A stretch of 64,000 bases of DNA from Mariniflexile litorale. GTDB taxonomy: Bacteria > Bacteroidota > Bacteroidia > Flavobacteriales > Flavobacteriaceae. Numbering within the stretch: the first letter of the stretch is position 1; every line of letters begins with the position of its first letter. The notes under the pieces were generated by a model that was not told the DNA's origin, searched no databases, and saw nothing but the letters and a program-made list of their open reading frames with translations. Position numbers and translations under genes: made by a program. Below, in pieces: positions 60,750 through 64,000 of the stretch. The stretch lies in contig NZ_CP155618.1 in assembly GCF_031128465.2 (NCBI RefSeq), positions 1 to 64,000 on the forward strand, written 5' to 3'.

Positions 60750-61124
60750 ATGGACCCAAAATTTGAAGCAGGAATTAACATCGCAATAAAAATACCTAAA
60801 AGCAAATACGACAAAACAGTGGCGTTTTACAGAGATATTTTGAAGTTGGAAGTTGAAGAAAAGCCAATAGATAATCCGACAGTTTCCCGTACTTACAAAG
60901 TAAAATTCGGCAACAATATTATATGGTTAGACTGTGTAGATAATTATACTCATTCAGAAACTTGGTTGCAGCTCACGGTACCAAACATAGAGAGAGCTAC
61001 AACGTATTTGGAATTGAATGGTGTAGAAACTTGTGACGAAATTGAAGAACTTCCAAAAAACATGCACTGGATTCAAGACCCTGCAGGAACAGTATTCAAT
61101 TTACAAGAAAGGGAAATAAAGTAA
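60750..61124 (+). CDS. VOC-family protein
   Basis: The 124-residue protein has a VOC fold: AGINIAIKIPKSKYDKTVAFYRDILKLEVEEK opens it and MHWIQDPAGTVFNLQERE closes it. It resembles glyoxalase/bleomycin-resistance proteins. It starts 7 bases after the RibD-like gene, so it is coupled to it. The 3' side is followed by a BtrH-like remnant. Confidence 0.88.
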   Translation: MDPKFEAGINIAIKIPKSKYDKTVAFYRDILKLEVEEKPIDNPTVSRTYKVKFGNNIIWLDCVDNYTHSETWLQLTVPNIERATTYLELNGVETCDEIEELPKNMHWIQDPAGTVFNLQEREIK

Positions 61125-61193
61125 ATTGAATACAGTATCTTCTCTAAAATACGTCTAATTTATACAGTATCTTATAAAAAATTCTGAGCACAG

Positions 61194-61370
61194 ATGATAA
61201 TTAAGGAATTTAAACATTTCTAAGAACAACATTGCAAGCCCACAGCAGCTGGGAATTTGTTCAAGCAAATTGGCATTGAATTGTCCGAACCAATCCTTTT
61301 TGGTTTAGCAGAAACACTTGGGTTTATCTTTTGGAATACGAAAACCATTAATAGCATAATTAAATTTTAA
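61194..61370 (+). pseudogene. BtrH N-terminal-like remnant
   Basis: Reading from ATG at 61194 gives MIIKEFKHF, a TAA stop, then EQHCKPTAAGNLFKQIGIEL and SEPILFGLAETLGFIFWNT, ending in TAA at 61368-61370. The HCxxTAxGNL, SEPxLFGLxExLGFIxW pattern is that of BtrH (butirosin-type) N-terminal domains. Only the first 50 or so residues remain, with one in-frame stop, so this is a truncated, broken gene. Confidence 0.65.
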
Positions 61371-61512
61371 TAAACTAACCACTATAAACATGATTTAAAA
61401 CAAAAAAATATAATTAATAATAAAAATAACACAATTTACAAAAGAATGGGATGCAACATTACCCAGCTTAAAAATTAAACATACTTCTAAAAATACTCTT
61501 AATAAAAATAAT

Positions 61513-61959
61513 ATGGAATTAGTTGAATTTTATTTTAATGACTATTTTATCACAACCGATAAAAGCAAAATGGATGTATCTGCAATTCATGATTTTCTAT
61601 CAAAATATTCAGGCTGGAGTGATAACATTCCTTTTGATAGAGTTAAAATTTCAATTGACAATTCATTGAACTTTGGAGTTTTTCATGAGGATAATCAAAT
61701 AGGCTTTGCCAGAGTAATCTCCGATTTTTCGACAATTGCCTATTTAGGAGATATTTATGTTTTAAAAAATTACCGCAGACAAGGAATTTCAAAAAAATTA
61801 ATGGATACTATTATGGCTCATCCAAATTTGCAAGGCTTAAGAAGATGGATTTTATTAACTTCTACAGCCGATTGCCTATATGAAAAGTATGGTTTTAATA
61901 AACTGCCAAATCCAGAATGGTATATGGAAAATTATAACCCAAATATATATAGAAATTAG
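61513..61959 (+). CDS. GNAT-family N-acetyltransferase
   Basis: The 148-residue protein has the GNAT core: FARVISDFSTIAYLGDIYVL, then LKNYRRQGISKKLMDTIM as the acetyl-CoA loop (RRQGIS), and LLTSTADCLYEKYGFNK. The frame is open upstream to about 61414 without an ATG, so 61513 is the first good start. The acceptor is unknown. Confidence 0.9.
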   Translation: MELVEFYFNDYFITTDKSKMDVSAIHDFLSKYSGWSDNIPFDRVKISIDNSLNFGVFHEDNQIGFARVISDFSTIAYLGDIYVLKNYRRQGISKKLMDTIMAHPNLQGLRRWILLTSTADCLYEKYGFNKLPNPEWYMENYNPNIYRN

Positions 61960-61977
61960 AGTTTGAAAAACCGATAG

Positions 61978-62139
61978 AACAAAATTCCTCACGGCTTTAA
62001 AAGAAGGCCTTATAAAACGAATAGAAAAAATGTCCAAAATTTAAAACTTTTAGAGCAAAGTGGAAAACGTTTTAATGAAAATCAAAATCTTATTAATGAT
62101 GTGAGAAGAGTTATTTTTGCAGATTATTGCTATAAATAA
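61978..62139 (+). pseudogene. Possible gene remnant after the GNAT gene
   Basis: From 62041 the frame gives LKLLEQSGKRFNENQNLIND and then VRRVIFADYCYK before a stop at 62137-62139; a shifted frame upstream gives FLTALKEGLIKRIEKMSK. Together they look like the C-terminal end of a gene broken by one frameshift. I do not recognise the family. Confidence 0.35.
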
Positions 62140-62150
62140 TTTTAATTTTT

Positions 62151-62170
62151 ACTTAAATTTTTATTTAAGT
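62151..62170 (+). promoter_or_regulatory. 20-base palindrome before the AraC gene
   Basis: ACTTAAAT, TTTT, ATTTAAGT form a perfect inverted repeat 27 bases before the ATG at 62197. It could be an operator or a weak hairpin. Confidence 0.4.
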
Positions 62171-62196
62171 AATTTTGATTATTAACTAATCACATA

Positions 62197-62961
62197 ATGA
62201 AATTTGAAACATACTTTCCGTTAGAAAAACTAAAACCTTACGTTAAGTATTTTGTTATATCTGAAAATGAGCTAGAAAACAAATATAAAGTATTTCCTTC
62301 AACAAATTTGGTTATAGGGTTTCAATACAAAGGGCAACTTACAAGTCTAAAAAATGATACAGAAAATAAACTTGCCTCCGCTGGAATTACTGGAATCTCT
62401 GATAGCTATAAAATTTTCAAAGGTTCCAAGAATATAGGAACAATTCTGGTATACTTCACCGAGGTGGGATTTGCCCATTTTTATTCCAATCCCGTAAATG
62501 AGTTATTCAATTTAAGTATTTCATTAGACGATATTTTTCATCAAAGTAAAGTAAATGAAATTGAAGAAAAATTAACAATGGCTACTACAGACGAACAAAG
62601 AATAATAATTACAGAGTATTTTTTACTTTCCCAACTCAAAGATATTGAAACCGATAAGCTAATTATAGAAGCTATAAGATTAATATATCTAAATAAAGGT
62701 TTAATTAGAATAAAAGAGTTAAATGAAAAATTACATATTAGTCAAAGTCCTTTTGAAAAGCGTTTCAGAAAAATAGTTGGAACTACACCTAAAAAATTCA
62801 CTTCTATTGTTCGTTTCAATAATATTCTTGATAGTCTTAACAAGACGCAATCACTTACTGAAATTGGATACGAAAACAACTTTTTTGATCAAGCCCATTT
62901 TATCAAAAATTTTAAGCAATTTACAGGAGAAACTCCTGAAAATTTTAAACGTTTATTGTAA
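62197..62961 (+). CDS. AraC-family regulator, DUF6597-like
   Basis: The 254-residue protein has an N-terminal DUF6597-like domain (FPLEKLKPYVKYFVISENEL ... STNLVIGFQYKGQL) and a C-terminal AraC HTH (SQSPFEKRFRKIVGTTPKKF and LTEIGYENNFFDQAHFIKNFKQFTGETPENF). It is preceded by a 20-base palindrome at 62151. Its targets are unknown; the next gene is the secreted propeller-like protein. Confidence 0.9.
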   Translation: MKFETYFPLEKLKPYVKYFVISENELENKYKVFPSTNLVIGFQYKGQLTSLKNDTENKLASAGITGISDSYKIFKGSKNIGTILVYFTEVGFAHFYSNPVNELFNLSISLDDIFHQSKVNEIEEKLTMATTDEQRIIITEYFLLSQLKDIETDKLIIEAIRLIYLNKGLIRIKELNEKLHISQSPFEKRFRKIVGTTPKKFTSIVRFNNILDSLNKTQSLTEIGYENNFFDQAHFIKNFKQFTGETPENFKRLL

Positions 62962-63141
62962 AAAAAAACATTTACGGTATAACAAAACCTTTTAATACTA
63001 CTCATACTAACTATTGTAATCAAAAAAACTTCATTAACATTATATGTGAATTTACTCGATACAAAAATATTTACCTTCATTACATTTCTCTATTCCATTT
63101 GAAAAAAGCTCCTCAATTTTGAGTAAATAAATGAATCAATT

Positions 63142-64000
63142 ATGAATTTAATAATCAAATTGTTTGCATCAGCACTTATCTTATGCTATTTTTTAAATAG
63201 TAGTGCACAAGAATGGGAATTAGTCAAAGGTCTTCCGCAAATTGAATTTTCATCCATTATAAGTTCAAATAATAAAATTTATGCAGCAAGTCAAAATAAT
63301 TTATATGTTAGTAGTGACGGCGTAAATTGGCAAGTACAACAAATCCATCCTATTTCTATTTTACCCACATGTATGATTATTGTTAACAATCTACTCTATG
63401 TAGGGACTATGGAAAACGGCGTGTACTACAAAACACTAGCAACTGAATCTTCTTGGAGTCATGCTTTGTTAGGACTGCAAATAAGCTCATTTGAGATGCA
63501 CGATGGATCTCTGCATGTTTCGAGTTTGGGCTCTGGTGTATGGAAAAATGTATTGGGAACTTGGAACAATATGACGTTTAACTTAGCTACGTATTCATAT
63601 AATGTGAGTAAAATAAAATCTATAGATGGTACTCTTTTCGCTTTTGCAGGTTCAAATGGAACATTTTATAAATTTAATTCCAATACAAACAATTGGAAAG
63701 AATATTTTTATGGCGCAACATATGCTCCCGGATTAACAATTAATGACGCACTATTTACTAACAATACCATTCTCTTATCTAACGGCAATCGTTTATTACG
63801 CTCAGACGATAGTGGTGCAAGTTGGCACAATGATAATAGTCAGCTAACAAATGGTATACATCGCTTCTTGTTTAAAGGAGGTTCTTTTAATTATGCTGCC
63901 ACAATACTAGGTGACTATAATACCACCCAACTTCATAAAAGAACCAACAATGCAAAGTCACAAAGTAGCTGGGGAGATAATACTGAAACATTACCTTTTA
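63142..64000 (+). CDS. Secreted beta-propeller-like protein, 3' end outside the window
   Basis: The frame opens at ATG 63142 and runs to the end of the window (286 codons) without a stop. It starts with a signal peptide (MNLIIKLFASALILCYFLNS then SAQ) and then repeats of the type KIYAASQNNLYVSSDGVNWQ, LYVGTMENGVYYKTLA, LLRSDDSGASWHND, which look like sialidase/photosystem-type (BNR) blades. It is probably secreted, perhaps with a T9SS C-terminal signal beyond 64000. Confidence 0.75.
   Translation, partial: MNLIIKLFASALILCYFLNSSAQEWELVKGLPQIEFSSIISSNNKIYAASQNNLYVSSDGVNWQVQQIHPISILPTCMIIVNNLLYVGTMENGVYYKTLATESSWSHALLGLQISSFEMHDGSLHVSSLGSGVWKNVLGTWNNMTFNLATYSYNVSKIKSIDGTLFAFAGSNGTFYKFNSNTNNWKEYFYGATYAPGLTINDALFTNNTILLSNGNRLLRSDDSGASWHNDNSQLTNGIHRFLFKGGSFNYAATILGDYNTTQLHKRTNNAKSQSSWGDNTETLPF

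Overview
The window looks like the dnaA-anchored start of a chromosome from a Flavobacteriaceae-type member of the Bacteroidota. The DNA is AT-rich, genes mostly lack Shine-Dalgarno sites, several promoters match the Bacteroidota housekeeping form (TTTG, about 20 bases, TAnnTTTG), and many families are typical of the phylum: SusC/FecA-like TonB receptor, DUF4625 lipoproteins, DUF2279, LytS/LytTR pair, FAS1 lipoprotein, and a sigma factor next to an anti-sigma protein carrying an outer-membrane barrel. Base 1 is the A of the dnaA start codon, so the sequence was probably linearised there and the upstream origin is not in view.

Layout. (1) 1-14313 is core genome: dnaA, LMW phosphatase, a tetrapyrrole-type methyltransferase, a lytic-transglycosylase-like protein, DUF2279, mltG, GNAT, dapF, glyA, fumarylacetoacetase, NlpC/P60, thiolase, a 7TM-HD phosphohydrolase, then tRNA-Ser(GCU) and tRNA-Pro(UGG) with promoter and terminator. 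(2) 14402-15816 is an ISL3/ISAon1-type insertion sequence with imperfect terminal inverted repeats and a transposase split over two frames. (3) 16036-24770 holds an XRE regulator and a likely metal-acquisition locus (three DUF4625 lipoproteins, TonB receptor, Cys/His small protein, MerC, methyltransferase, small alpha/beta protein, FAD oxidoreductase) divergent from a Fur-family regulator; zinc is my best guess. (4) 25206-43078 is an accessory region crowded with small one-domain proteins: eight SRPBCC/AHSA1 domains, five VOC domains, three DoxX proteins, an RibD-like reductase, YdeI, NTF2, DUF4287, SDRs, and several AraC, GlxA and ArsR regulators. (5) 43291-46916 is an ECF sigma factor, a probable dual-membrane-spanning anti-sigma factor, and two lipoproteins; the same two-part promoter precedes the sigma gene and the first lipoprotein. 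(6) 47261-52805 is a surface-glycan block (three glycosyltransferases and an MsbA-like ABC exporter). (7) 52999-58403 holds envelope proteins, a LytS/LytTR two-component pair, an esterase and a PQQ-type propeller lipoprotein. (8) 58404-64000 returns to accessory content (AraC, RibD-like, VOC, GNAT) with gene remnants, and ends inside a secreted beta-propeller-like gene.

The best candidate for a less-described system is region 5: a sigma factor whose regulator seems to cross both membranes, a duplicated promoter defining a local regulon, and a second shared promoter-like motif linking the sigma gene to the downstream glycosyltransferase genes. Second is region 4, where related small proteins have multiplied beside AraC/ArsR-type regulators, including an SRPBCC-VOC fusion and a doubled palindromic operator.

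No rRNA, CRISPR array, prophage or integrase was seen. All calls come from reading the sequence; no database search was run.
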